A stretch of DNA of 64,000 nt from Streptomyces sp. NBC_01262. Lineage in GTDB: Bacteria; Actinomycetota; Actinomycetes; Streptomycetales; Streptomycetaceae. A model generated the notes under the pieces. It was not told the DNA's origin. It saw only the letters and a program-made list of their open reading frames with translations, and made no database searches. The stretch is taken from NCBI RefSeq assembly GCF_036226365.1, contig NZ_CP108462.1:5347501-5411500 (forward strand), read 5' to 3'. Position numbers and translations under genes: made by a program. Shown here piece after piece: positions 26,860 to 35,308 of the stretch (position 1 is the first letter of the stretch; every line of letters starts with the position of its first letter).

Positions 26860-27993
26860 CTACGACGGGACGAGCGCCGCCGCCGCGCACGCGACGCCTG
26901 CCGCCGCGGCGAAGGCCGGCCAGTAACCGGCGGTCGAGATGACCGCGCCCACCAGCGGCGGGATGACGGCCGCCGTCAGGTTCTGCCCCGTGTTGTGGAT
27001 GCCGAGGGCGCGGCCGGACCAGGCGGGACCGGCCCGCTCGGCGGTGGCGGTGAAGGAGAGGCCGTTCGTGCTGGAGGTGATGGCGACGGCGAGGACGAGG
27101 GCGAGGTCGGTGAGGGGGGAGGGGAAGGCGGCGGTGAGGGCGCAGGCGGTGACGACGGCGGCCGTGGCGAGGGCGAGTTGGCGCATGGGGCGCAGCCGGG
27201 AGCCGACGCGGTCGGACCAGCGGCCGGCGGCTATGCGGGACAGGGCGCCGAACCCCTGGGCGAGGGCGAGGAGCTGACCGGCGTGGACGGGGGACCAGCC
27301 GCGGACGTCGACCAGGAGGACGAGGGCGAAGGCGCCTGCGGTGAACTGGGGGACGACCAGCAGCGCGCCGGCGGAGTGGATGCGCCACAGGAAGGCCGAG
27401 CCCCGGTAGGGGTTGGCGGGGGCGCCGGATGCCTCGCTCGCGGCGGCGCGCGGCGGATCGGTCGCGTACAGGGCGATGAGCAGGGCGATCACGCCGCACA
27501 GCCCGGCCAGGAAGGCCAGCCCGTTGTGGACGCCCAGCGCGGGCATGGTCAGGGCGGCGACGGCCATGCCCAGCGGGGTGGCGGTCTGGCGGATGCCCAT
27601 CGCGAGGCCGCGGTCGGTGGCGGTGAACCAGCCCATGACCAGGCGGCCGCTGGCGGAGTAGACGGAGGCCCCGGCCGCGCCGGCGAGGGCGAGGAAGACG
27701 CCGAGCAGAACCATGCCGTGAGTCATGTACGCGACAGCGAGCAGCAGGGCCGCCAGGCCCAGGCCGATGGCGATGACGACGCGCTCGCCGTAGCGGTCGG
27801 CGGCGGCGCCCCAGGCGACCAGGGTGAGCAGGAGGCCGAGCGCCGGGCAGGCGACGAGGATGCCGACCTGGGCGAGGGTGAGGTGCTGAGTGGTCCTCAA
27901 CCCGGCGGCCAGGTAAGGGATTCCGTAGACGAAGGCACAGGCGGCGGTCTGTGCCGCGGTGCCCAGGGCGAGCATCAGCCAGCGGCGTGGCAT
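26860..27993 (-). CDS. MFS transporter
   Basis: 377 residues with twelve predicted membrane helices and the loop motif WGAAADRYGERVVIAIG between helices 2 and 3 (G-x3-D-R-x-G-R-R/K type). The ATG at 27993 has GAGGAGG 8 nt upstream; the longer ORF start lacks a site. Probably a drug or metabolite exporter; substrate unknown. The gene lies upstream of mshD on the same strand. Confidence 0.87.
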   Translation of the reverse strand: MPRRWLMLALGTAAQTAACAFVYGIPYLAAGLRTTQHLTLAQVGILVACPALGLLLTLVAWGAAADRYGERVVIAIGLGLAALLLAVAYMTHGMVLLGVFLALAGAAGASVYSASGRLVMGWFTATDRGLAMGIRQTATPLGMAVAALTMPALGVHNGLAFLAGLCGVIALLIALYATDPPRAAASEASGAPANPYRGSAFLWRIHSAGALLVVPQFTAGAFALVLLVDVRGWSPVHAGQLLALAQGFGALSRIAAGRWSDRVGSRLRPMRQLALATAAVVTACALTAAFPSPLTDLALVLAVAITSSTNGLSFTATAERAGPAWSGRALGIHNTGQNLTAAVIPPLVGAVISTAGYWPAFAAAAGVACAAAALVPS

Positions 27994-28198
27994 GGCGTGC
28001 ACCTCCTCGGTCGGTGGTGGGGCCAACTATGCCGTGCGATCGCATGGTGAGACTTTTTATTTCGACATGCGAGACGGCCATTTCGCGGCCAAGCTATTGA
28101 AACCTGCTTGTAACCGCAAAGGCCATGACAACTACGCGCGTTGACCATAGGCTGCGCCAATCTCGCCTCTTTACCTTCTCCTTACCTCTGGGGGGCTC

Positions 28199-30031
28199 AT
28201 GCGCAAGACGCGCAGAATCACCGTGGCCGCCGCGGCCCTCGCGGCCGTCGGCGCGCTCGCGCTCGTGCCGTCGGCACAGGCAGGTGCCGGCGCCGACGGC
28301 GGGCAGACGACCCGCGACGTCGAGCGGGCCGCACTCGCCAAGAAGGTCGACAAGGCCAAGAAGCGCTTCGTGGACCTCCAACTGCTGGCGCTCAACGACT
28401 TCCACGGCAACCTGGAGGCCCCGTCCGGCTCCAGCGGCCGGGTCACCGAGCTGCAGGCCGACGGCACGACCAAGACGATCGACGCGGGCGGCGCCGAGTA
28501 CCTGGCGACCGCGCTGCGCACGGCGCGCGCGAACCACCCGTACTCCTTCACCGTCGCGGCCGGCGACATCGTCGGCGCGAGCCCGCTGCTGTCGGGGCTG
28601 TTCCACGACGAGCCGACCATCGAGGCCATGAACGCCATGGGCCTGGACGTGACCGGCGTCGGCAACCACGAGTTCGACGAGGGCGCCAAGGAACTGATCC
28701 GCCTGCAGAAGGGCGGCTGCCACCCCACCGACGGCTGCTACTCGGACGACCGCACGTACCAGGGCGCGCAGTTCCCCATCCTCGCGGCCAACGTGACCTG
28801 GGAGAAGAACGGCAAGACGATCCTCAAGCCGTACACCATCAAGAAGGTCAACGGCGTCAAGGTCGGCTTCATCGGCGTGACCCTGGAGGGCACCCCGAAC
28901 GTCGTGACCGCCGAGGGCGTCAAGGGCCTTAAGTTCGCGGACGAGATCGAGACGGTCAACAAGTACACCAAGATCCTCAAGAAGAAGGAGGGCGTCGACG
29001 CCGTCGTCGCCCTCGTCCACGAGGGCGGCACCCCGACCTCGACCGCGTACAACTACGACTGCGACGCGGGCGGCAACGGCTCCGGCATCTCCGACCCGAT
29101 CGCCACCATCGCCAAGGGCATCGACTCCGAGGTCGACGCGATCGTCACCGGCCACACCCACCAGGCGTACGTCTGCACCATCCCGGACCCCTCCGGCAAC
29201 CCGCGCCTGGTCACCAGCGCCTCGTCCTACGGCAAGCTCTTCACCGAGCTGAACATGGTCTACGACCGCAAGACCGGCGAGATCGTCCGTACGTCGGTGG
29301 ACGCCTCCAACAAGGTCGTCACCCGGACCGTGGAGAAGGCCCCGGACATCACCGAGCTGCTGAACTACTGGAAGGCGCTGGCCGCCCCGGTCGCCAACAC
29401 GACCGTCGGCTACATCTCCGGTGACATCAGCCGCACCGACGCCGACACCCTCGAAACACCGCTGGGCGATGTCATCGGCGACGCGCAGCTCGCGTACGCC
29501 AAGACCCTCGACAGCGGCGCCGACCTCGCGCTCATGAACCCCGGCGGCATCCGCGCCGACCTCGTCTACACGGCCTCCGGGGCCGAGGGCAACGGCGTCG
29601 TGACGTACGGGGAGGGCTTCGCGGTCCAGCCGTTCAGCAACACGGTCAACCTGAAGGACCTCACCGGCGCGCAGCTCATCACGGTGCTGCAGCAGCAGGT
29701 CAGCGGGACGAACCTGGCGTCGCCGAAGATCCTTCAGATCTCCAGCGGCCTCACCTACACCCTGGACCTGACCAAGACCGGCGCGGACCGGATCGTGGTG
29801 GACTCCGTCAAGCTGGGCGGCGTCGCCATCGACACCACCGCCACCTACCGCGTCGCGATGAACTCCTTCCTCGCGGGCGGCGGCGACGGCTTCACCGAGC
29901 TGGCCAACGGCACCAACCAGCTCGTCGGCGGCGACGACCTCGCCGCTCTCACGGCCTACCTGACCGCCAACTCCTCGGCGGCGGCCCCGCTTGCGCCTCC
30001 GGCGGCGGACCGGATCACGATCGTGAAGTAA
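28199..30031 (+). CDS. secreted 5'-nucleotidase / calcineurin-like phosphoesterase
   Basis: 610 residues. Signal peptide about 1-28 (ALVPSAQAGA cleavage region). The metallophosphatase metal ligands are all seen: LNDFHGN, AAGDIVGASPLLSG, GNHEFDEG and TGHTHQ. The C-terminal 5'-nucleotidase substrate domain includes MNPGGIRADL and FLAGGGDGF. It should strip phosphate from extracellular nucleotides, in line with the neighbouring phosphate genes; orthologues in Streptomyces are PhoP targets. A possible pair of PHO-like units (TTTACCTTC, CTTACCTCT) sits just upstream but is weak. Start ATG with GGGGGG close upstream. Confidence 0.92.
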   Translation: MRKTRRITVAAAALAAVGALALVPSAQAGAGADGGQTTRDVERAALAKKVDKAKKRFVDLQLLALNDFHGNLEAPSGSSGRVTELQADGTTKTIDAGGAEYLATALRTARANHPYSFTVAAGDIVGASPLLSGLFHDEPTIEAMNAMGLDVTGVGNHEFDEGAKELIRLQKGGCHPTDGCYSDDRTYQGAQFPILAANVTWEKNGKTILKPYTIKKVNGVKVGFIGVTLEGTPNVVTAEGVKGLKFADEIETVNKYTKILKKKEGVDAVVALVHEGGTPTSTAYNYDCDAGGNGSGISDPIATIAKGIDSEVDAIVTGHTHQAYVCTIPDPSGNPRLVTSASSYGKLFTELNMVYDRKTGEIVRTSVDASNKVVTRTVEKAPDITELLNYWKALAAPVANTTVGYISGDISRTDADTLETPLGDVIGDAQLAYAKTLDSGADLALMNPGGIRADLVYTASGAEGNGVVTYGEGFAVQPFSNTVNLKDLTGAQLITVLQQQVSGTNLASPKILQISSGLTYTLDLTKTGADRIVVDSVKLGGVAIDTTATYRVAMNSFLAGGGDGFTELANGTNQLVGGDDLAALTAYLTANSSAAAPLAPPAADRITIVK

Positions 30032-30055
30032 GCACGCCAGTACGTACGCACAGAG

Positions 30056-30087
30056 AAGGGGCGGCCCGTTTCCACGGGCCGCCCCTT
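30056..30087 (+). terminator. terminator of the nucleotidase, convergent with PMT-like gene 1
   Basis: AAGGGGCGGCCCGT / ACGGGCCGCCCCTT, a perfect 14-bp stem with a 4-nt loop. It can serve both convergent transcripts. Confidence 0.85.
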
Positions 30088-30096
30088 CGCGCTTGC

Positions 30097-32148
30097 CTAC
30101 ACGTCGGACGGATCCAGGCGGTAGACGGAGCTGTCGATCTTCAGCGCCGTGCCGTGCTTCTGGACCCAGGCCGTCACCTCGGCGTTGCCGTTGCCGCCGG
30201 GGCCGCCGCCGCTGCTGCTGCCGGTCTGTACGTAGTGCAGCTTGCCCGCCTTGACCAGCTTCTTGAGCTTGTCCAGGGTCATGGCGTTGTCCGAGCCGGA
30301 CCAGCCGCCCATCGAGGCGACGGGCTTGCCGGTCTGGAGGATGAGCTGTGCGGCGCTCTGGTCGTTGGAGACCGCGAGGATCCAGGTGGCGCCGTCCTGG
30401 TGCTTCAGCAGATAGGACGTCAGCTCGGTGCTGGTGCCGCCCATGCCACCGCCTCCGCCCATGCCTCCGCCACCCGTGGGCGCGCCGCCGCCGGAGGGCG
30501 CTCCGCCCTGCTGGCCGCCGGGAGCCTGGCCGCCCTGCTGGCCGCCCGCCTGCCCGCCGGGGAACTGGCCCTGCTGGCCGCCGTTCCCACCCCCGGGTCG
30601 GCCGCCGCCACCGCCGAAGCCGCCGCCCATGCCGCCGCCTGTGGAGGGCCCGGCCGTGGGGTTGGTGCCGTTGACGGACCCGCCGGTGGCGGTGTCGAAG
30701 GCGTACGCGGCGGGGCCGGCCAGCAGGGCGATGAGCCCGGCGCCGGCCGCTGCGGCGCCCAGTCGGCGGGGGGAGGGAAGCTTGGGGGCGAAGCGGGAGA
30801 GGAGCAGCCCGGCGACGGAGAGGGCGGCGACGACGGCCACCACGGGACCGAGCCAGGCGTTCCAGCTGGTCGTACGGCTGAGCAGGACGTACGCCCACAC
30901 CGCGCTGGCGGCGATCGCGGCGGGCAGGACCCACACCCACTTCAGGTCGCGCCGGAAGGCCCGGTACATGGCGACGCCGCCCGCGCCGGTGAGCGCGGCG
31001 ATGCCGGGGGCCATGGCGGTCGTGTAATAGGGGTGGAAGGTGCCCTCGGCGAAGCTGAAGACGGCGTAGTGGACGCCGAACCAGCTGCCCCACAGCAGAT
31101 AGGAGGCCCGCTGCATGTCGTGGCGGGGCCGCCGCCCGCGCAGGATCAGCCCGGCGAGCAGGGCGATCGTGGCGAAGGGGATCAGCCAGGAGATCTGGCC
31201 GCCCATGATGCTGTTGAACAGCCGCCCGGCACCGGCGACGCCGCCGAAGTTCGCGCCCTGCCCGCCGCCGCCGACCCCGGCGCTGGCGCCGAAGACCCGG
31301 CCGAGGCCGTTGTAGCCGATGACCAGGTTCCAGACGGTGTTGTCGGTGGAGCCGCCGATGTAGGGACGCGAGTCCTTGGAGACCAGGAAGTCCGCGACCA
31401 CGACGAACCAGCCGGTCGAGGCGGCCAGCGCGACGCCCGCCACCGCGAGGTTGCGCACCCGCTTCCAGACCCCCGTCTTCGCGGCGAAGCCGTACGCGAG
31501 GAAGAAGGCGGGCAGGCACATGTAGCCCTGCAGCATCTTGGCGTCGAAGGCGAAGCCCACCGCGACCCCGCACCAAACCAGCGGCGCGAGGCGGCCGGTA
31601 CGGATGGCGCGCAGGCAGCCGGCGGCGCCGAGCAGCATCAGCAGGACGAGGAAGGGGTCGGGGTTGTTGTCGCGGTTGATGGCGACGGAGATCGGGGTGA
31701 GGGCGAGCACCAGGGCGGCGATCGTGGCGGCCACGTAGCCGAAGCTGCGCCGGATCATCGAGTAGAGCAGGCCCACCGACGCGGTGCCGGCGGCGGCGAC
31801 CGGCAGCATCATCTGCCAGGTGCCGAAGCCGAAGATCCGGCAGGACAGGCCCATCACCCACTCGGCCAGCGGCGGCTTGTCGACGGTGATGAAGTTGCCG
31901 GCGTCGAGGGAGCCGAAGAAGAGCGCCTTCCAGCTCTGGGTGCCGCTGAGGACGGAGGCGGCGTAGAAGGAGTTGGCGTTGCCGATGGAGGAGACGTCCC
32001 ACAGGGACAGTCCGGCGGCGAGCGCGAGGACGGCCCAGAGGGCGGGGCGGGCCCAGCGGGGTGCGCGGGGGCTGCCGAGAGCCAGTGCTCTGGCGCGCAC
32101 GGCGGCGGTGGCAGCGGCACTGGGGGCGGGGGGAGTGAGGACGGACAT
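30097..32148 (-). CDS. PMT/ArnT-like glycosyltransferase (GT39/GT83 type), paralogue 1
   Basis: 683 residues with about eleven membrane helices. The first external loop has the acidic/DKPP motif (FFGSLDAGNFITVDKPPLAEW) and a second ligand motif INRDNNPDPF, as in enzymes that move a sugar from polyprenyl phosphate to an acceptor outside the membrane. A Gly/Gln/Pro-rich low-complexity stretch (about residues 490-570) leads to a C-terminal soluble domain (SYLLKHQDGATWILAVSND...), nearly the same as in paralogue 2 at 41310. Start: the ATG at 32148 with GGGTGG upstream rather than 32163. The 11-bp triple repeat lies directly upstream. Confidence 0.88.
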   Translation of the reverse strand: MSVLTPPAPSAAATAAVRARALALGSPRAPRWARPALWAVLALAAGLSLWDVSSIGNANSFYAASVLSGTQSWKALFFGSLDAGNFITVDKPPLAEWVMGLSCRIFGFGTWQMMLPVAAAGTASVGLLYSMIRRSFGYVAATIAALVLALTPISVAINRDNNPDPFLVLLMLLGAAGCLRAIRTGRLAPLVWCGVAVGFAFDAKMLQGYMCLPAFFLAYGFAAKTGVWKRVRNLAVAGVALAASTGWFVVVADFLVSKDSRPYIGGSTDNTVWNLVIGYNGLGRVFGASAGVGGGGQGANFGGVAGAGRLFNSIMGGQISWLIPFATIALLAGLILRGRRPRHDMQRASYLLWGSWFGVHYAVFSFAEGTFHPYYTTAMAPGIAALTGAGGVAMYRAFRRDLKWVWVLPAAIAASAVWAYVLLSRTTSWNAWLGPVVAVVAALSVAGLLLSRFAPKLPSPRRLGAAAAGAGLIALLAGPAAYAFDTATGGSVNGTNPTAGPSTGGGMGGGFGGGGGRPGGGNGGQQGQFPGGQAGGQQGGQAPGGQQGGAPSGGGAPTGGGGMGGGGGMGGTSTELTSYLLKHQDGATWILAVSNDQSAAQLILQTGKPVASMGGWSGSDNAMTLDKLKKLVKAGKLHYVQTGSSSGGGPGGNGNAEVTAWVQKHGTALKIDSSVYRLDPSDV

Positions 32149-32182
32149 GAGAGCCACCCTCATGGCGGGGTATGGGCGCCTC

Positions 32183-32209
32183 GTGAGATGTCAATGAAGG
32201 CCGTCTGAG
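32183..32209 (-). promoter_or_regulatory. 11-bp triple direct repeat operator, PMT-like gene 1
   Basis: On the minus strand CTCAG-N6-TTCAT-N6-CTCAC with exact 11-bp pitch. Eight nt after the last block is CATACC, a possible -10 box, which puts the transcription start about 32160. Same element as at five other promoters in this window. Confidence 0.75.
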
Positions 32210-32422
32210 AAATCGATAATTTACTTCCCGCTTGCCGTCTCTCGACCGAACACAGGCCGGTGAGTGCCCCCTCTGAGGATTCTAAACCCAACATGAGTAA
32301 ACCTAATGGACTGCTCACGGTTGCTTAACCGAATTGGGGTGATCGCCGCTGTTGATCTCTGTACTGTCCTTCCTGTCGGCGTCGAACGGACGCCAACAGC
32401 ACACAACGAAGAGGTAATTGAG

Positions 32423-32557
32423 ATGGCTTTCAAGGCCCCTGCCCCGCTGCCCAAGCCGAAGAAGAAGCTCCTCCCCCCGCCGCCCCCGAAGCCGAAGGCC
32501 AAGAAGAAGCACGCGGCTCCCAAGCCGATCAACGCGGACGGCTCGGCGGCCAAGTAA
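32423..32557 (+). CDS. Lys/Pro-rich small peptide 1
   Basis: 44 residues. Starts MAFKAPAPLPKPKKK and ends PKPINADGSAAK, with a poly-Pro/Lys core; strongly cationic, no signal peptide, no cysteine. GAGG lies 8 nt upstream of the ATG. A strong terminator follows, so it is its own unit. It shares the M-[AS]-F-[KN] opening, KP repeats and [KR]P[KR]PI ending with peptides 2 and 3. Function unknown; I propose a secreted or envelope-acting cationic peptide. The 259 bp upstream are a divergent promoter region shared with PMT-like gene 1. Confidence 0.75.
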   Translation: MAFKAPAPLPKPKKKLLPPPPPKPKAKKKHAAPKPINADGSAAK

Positions 32558-32586
32558 GCTTGGCAGCACTGCAGTTCAGAGCCTGA

Positions 32587-32620
32587 AAGAGGGCCGGTGA
32601 CCATGATCACCGGCCCTCTT
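32587..32620 (+). terminator. terminator after small peptide 1
   Basis: AAGAGGGCCGGTGA / TCACCGGCCCTCTT, a 14-bp perfect stem with a 6-nt loop, 30 bp after the peptide stop. Confidence 0.87.
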
Positions 32621-32691
32621 CGCGTTGTCGGCGGTCTGCGTAGGACGCCCGTCCGAGGCCCTGCGGTTCCCGGGCGTGGGTGAGAACCGGC

Positions 32692-32718
32692 CTCACACTC
32701 ATTTCATAGGCATCTCAC
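32692..32718 (+). promoter_or_regulatory. 11-bp triple direct repeat operator, small peptide 2 operon
   Basis: CTCAC-N6-TTCAT-N6-CTCAC on the plus strand with 11-bp pitch. A possible -10 box TAATGT is at 32751-32756, further away than at the other promoters, so the promoter geometry here differs. The site precedes peptide genes 2 and 3 and, through them, the ABC exporter and regulator genes. Confidence 0.7.
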
Positions 32719-32794
32719 CGGAATTCTCTTGTCCGGCGCATTTCTTCGCGTAATGTTTTCCATGTCGAAGCAGGAACTCGAATAGGAGAAAACA

Positions 32795-32926
32795 ATGGCC
32801 TTCAACAAGATCGCCCCAGTCGCCAAGCCGGCCCCCAAGCACCACGTGCACAAGAAGGCCGCCCCCGTGAAGCCGGTCGCCAAGAAGGTCGTCAAGAAGG
32901 TGCGCCCGCGTCCGATCGGCAACTGA
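32795..32926 (+). CDS. Lys/Pro-rich small peptide 2
   Basis: 43 residues: MAFNKIAPVAKPAPKHHVHK at the start, then KKAAPVKPVAKKVVKKV and RPRPIGN at the end. Very basic, with a His cluster (HHVH) that could bind metal. GGAG is 7 nt upstream of the ATG. Related to peptides 1 and 3 by the opening, the VKP/VAK repeats and the RP-IG ending. No leader cleavage motif (no double-Gly after a leader, no Tat/Sec signal). Not recognised. Confidence 0.78.
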   Translation: MAFNKIAPVAKPAPKHHVHKKAAPVKPVAKKVVKKVRPRPIGN

Positions 32927-32949
32927 GCCGGTCGGCGACAGAGCCGGTC

Positions 32950-32979
32950 CGCAGCACCCGCAGCACCCGCAGTACCCGC
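32950..32979 (+). repeat. 9-bp tandem repeat between peptide genes 2 and 3
   Basis: CGCAGCACC, CGCAGCACC, CGCAGTACC, then CGC: three and a third copies of a 9-bp unit in the 89-bp spacer. Probably a slippage product; no known role. Confidence 0.75.
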
Positions 32980-33015
32980 ACTGAACAACCCGCAAGGAAC
33001 GGAAGAGACAACACC

Positions 33016-33135
33016 ATGAGCTTCAAGCACATCGTCCCGGTCAAGCCCGCCGCCGTGAAGCCCGCCCCGGTGAAGCCGAAGCCGAAGCCGAAGGCCAAGA
33101 AGAAGATCGTTCGCCGTCGCCCCATCGGCGGCTGA
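33016..33135 (+). CDS. Lys/Pro-rich small peptide 3
   Basis: 39 residues: MSFKHIVPVKPAAVKPAPVK then PKPKPKAKKKIVRRRPIGG. Net charge well above +10, no acidic residue. GGAAGAG lies 8 nt upstream of the ATG. The last gene before the ABC exporter (106 bp away), and the most regular of the three peptides. The C-terminal IGG/IGN is shared with peptide 2. Function unknown; candidate substrate of the exporter. Confidence 0.78.
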   Translation: MSFKHIVPVKPAAVKPAPVKPKPKPKAKKKIVRRRPIGG

Positions 33136-33149
33136 CCGAGGTCCATCCG

Positions 33150-33188
33150 GAGGCGGGCCGGCGGCAGGAAGAGCCGCAGGCCCGCCTC
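33150..33188 (+). terminator. hairpin between small peptide 3 and the ABC exporter
   Basis: GAGGCGGGCC / GGCCCGCCTC with an inner GCGGC / GCCGC pairing, starting 15 bp after the peptide stop. There is no U-tract. It probably lowers read-through, so that the peptides are made in excess over the exporter. Confidence 0.6.
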
Positions 33189-33241
33189 GGCCGTGTCCAC
33201 GATTCCGAACCGTCCGTACGCACAAGAGGTGGGAGAGACCA

Positions 33242-35308
33242 TTGTCCGCGTACCAAGACCAGGCGACCATGCAGCTGCGGGTCATCGACCCGGACGAGGC
33301 CGCCGACCGCGCCGCCGGCCGCCACCGCAGGCAGCCGATGCGTGCCCGCCCGTACGGACGTCACCGCCACACCGGCGAGTTCGAGATCATCTACCCCGGC
33401 GGATCCGCGATCGAGGCGGAGACCGAGGAGGCGGAGGAGGAGTACACCCCCAACCTCCCGGTCCGCGACGCCTTCAAGCGCTTCTGGCCGCTGACCAAGG
33501 GCGACAGGATCTGGCTGGTCGTCATCTGTGTGTGCGTGGTCATCGCCGCCCTCGGTGAGACCGCCGCCATCCTGCTGTTCTCCGACCTCACCGACAACGC
33601 CCTGCAGGCCGGCTCGCTGTCCGCCTTCTGGTCCCCGGCGGGCAAGTGGTTCGCGGTCACGGTCCTGGGCGCGATCGTCGGCTACGTCGGAAACTCGCTC
33701 GCCGTGTGGACGGCCGAGCGCTTCGTCATGCGCCTGCGGGCCCGGGTCTTCGGCCACATCCAGGACCTGCCACCGGACTTCTTCCAGCGGCACCGCCTCG
33801 GCGACCTGGTCGAACGCCTCACCGGAGACGTCGAGGCCATCGAGCACATGGTGGTCTCCGGGGTCGTCGGCACCATCTCCGCGGTCTTCAGCGTGGTCTT
33901 CTTCTCCGCCGCCGCGCTCTGGATCCGCTGGGACCTGGCGCTGGCGACCTTTGTTCTCGCCCCGCTGTTCTGGCTGTCCGCCAAGCTGTTCTCCAGCCGC
34001 ATCAAGGACGTCTCCCGGGACGAGCGGGTCGCCGACGGCGCGATCACCTCGGTGGTCGAGGAGTCGCTCGGCAACATCCTGCTCACCCAGGCCTACAACC
34101 GTAAGCGGGCCGAGGAGAAGCGGCTGCGGGTCGAGGCCAAGGCCTGGATGAAGGCCTCGGTCACCAGCGGCCGGCTCAGCGAGCGCTACAGCCAGCTCGT
34201 GGAGGTCGTCGAGACCGTCTGCGTCCTGGTCGTGATCGGACTCGGCGCCTGGGAGATCTCCCAGGACCGGATGACCATCGGCAAGCTGCTCGCCTTCGCC
34301 GCCTTCCTCGGCTACCTGTACCCGCCGATCCGCTCGCTCGGCACACTCGGCCTCACCCTCAACGCGGCCACCGCCGGCGCGGAGCGGATCCTTGAGATCC
34401 TGGACGCCGAGCCCTCCGTACGCGACCCCGAGCGCCCCGTCCCCGTACCTCGCCGGGTCCAGGGCCACGTCGACTTCGAGTACACCAACTTCCGCTACCC
34501 CGGCGCCGAGAAGGACTCCCTGCGCAACATCTCCTTCTCCGCCCACCCCGGCGAACTGGTGCTGGTCACCGGCGCGAGCGGCGCGGGCAAGTCCACCATC
34601 TCCAAGCTGCTGCTGCGCTTCTACGACCCGTCGGCCGGCGCCGTACGCCTGGACGGCATCCCGCTCAGCGACTACCCGGTGGACCACCTGCGGGAGAACG
34701 TCACCCTGCTGCCGCAGAAGACGCTCATCCTGCACGACACCATCCGCGAGAACATCGCCTGCGGCCGCCCCGGCGCCACCGACGAGGAGATCGTCGCCGC
34801 AGCCCGCGACGCCCAGGCCCACGACTTCATCGCGGCGCTCCCGCAGGGCTACCTCACCCCGATCGACCAGCACACCGCCCAGCTCTCCGGCGGCCAGCTC
34901 CAGCGCATCGCGATCGCCCGCGCCATGCTCCGCGACTCGCCCGTACTCGTCCTGGACGAGCCGACCACCGGCCTGGACGCGCTCGCCGCCCGCCGGGTCG
35001 TCAAGCCGCTGCGCCGGCTGATGGCGGGCCGCACCACGATCATGATCACCCACGACCTGAACCTCGCCCCCGACGCCGACCGGATCCTCGTCCTGGACCA
35101 CGGCCGTCTCGTCGAGGTCGGCACCCACCAGCAGCTGCTGGACCACGGAGGCGCGTACGCGCACCTCCACCACTCGCAGAACAACTCGCAGAACAACTCA
35201 CAGAGCAACTCGCAGAGCAACGGGACGGCGGACCGGTCCGACAGCACAGGCCAGTTCCGCGTCCCGGTCCCGACCGAGCTCGTCCAGGAGAACCGGACAT
35301 GGCGATGA
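33242..35308 (+). CDS. ABC transporter, fused permease and ATPase (exporter type)
   Basis: 688 residues. A cytosolic N-terminal arm of about 85 residues carries a basic part (RHRRQPMRARPYGRHRH) and an acidic patch at about 56-68 (EAETEEAEEEY). Six membrane helices follow, then the ATPase: Walker A GASGAGKS at about 444-451, signature LSGGQLQR near 547, Walker B VLVLDEP near 568, and a His switch ITHD. A Gln/Asn/Ser tail ends the protein. No C39 peptidase domain. TTG start with GGGAG 6 nt upstream; ATG at 33269 is the alternative. Likely exports a peptide or lipid; the peptides encoded upstream are the obvious candidates. Overlaps the next gene by 10 bp. Confidence 0.88.
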   Translation: MSAYQDQATMQLRVIDPDEAADRAAGRHRRQPMRARPYGRHRHTGEFEIIYPGGSAIEAETEEAEEEYTPNLPVRDAFKRFWPLTKGDRIWLVVICVCVVIAALGETAAILLFSDLTDNALQAGSLSAFWSPAGKWFAVTVLGAIVGYVGNSLAVWTAERFVMRLRARVFGHIQDLPPDFFQRHRLGDLVERLTGDVEAIEHMVVSGVVGTISAVFSVVFFSAAALWIRWDLALATFVLAPLFWLSAKLFSSRIKDVSRDERVADGAITSVVEESLGNILLTQAYNRKRAEEKRLRVEAKAWMKASVTSGRLSERYSQLVEVVETVCVLVVIGLGAWEISQDRMTIGKLLAFAAFLGYLYPPIRSLGTLGLTLNAATAGAERILEILDAEPSVRDPERPVPVPRRVQGHVDFEYTNFRYPGAEKDSLRNISFSAHPGELVLVTGASGAGKSTISKLLLRFYDPSAGAVRLDGIPLSDYPVDHLRENVTLLPQKTLILHDTIRENIACGRPGATDEEIVAAARDAQAHDFIAALPQGYLTPIDQHTAQLSGGQLQRIAIARAMLRDSPVLVLDEPTTGLDALAARRVVKPLRRLMAGRTTIMITHDLNLAPDADRILVLDHGRLVEVGTHQQLLDHGGAYAHLHHSQNNSQNNSQSNSQSNGTADRSDSTGQFRVPVPTELVQENRTWR

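Noticed and set aside
28094..32194. 1366-codon minus-strand ORF across the nucleotidase and PMT-like gene 1
   Set aside because: Composition is Arg/Gly/Val-rich noise from a shifted frame of two recognisable genes; no domain is visible.
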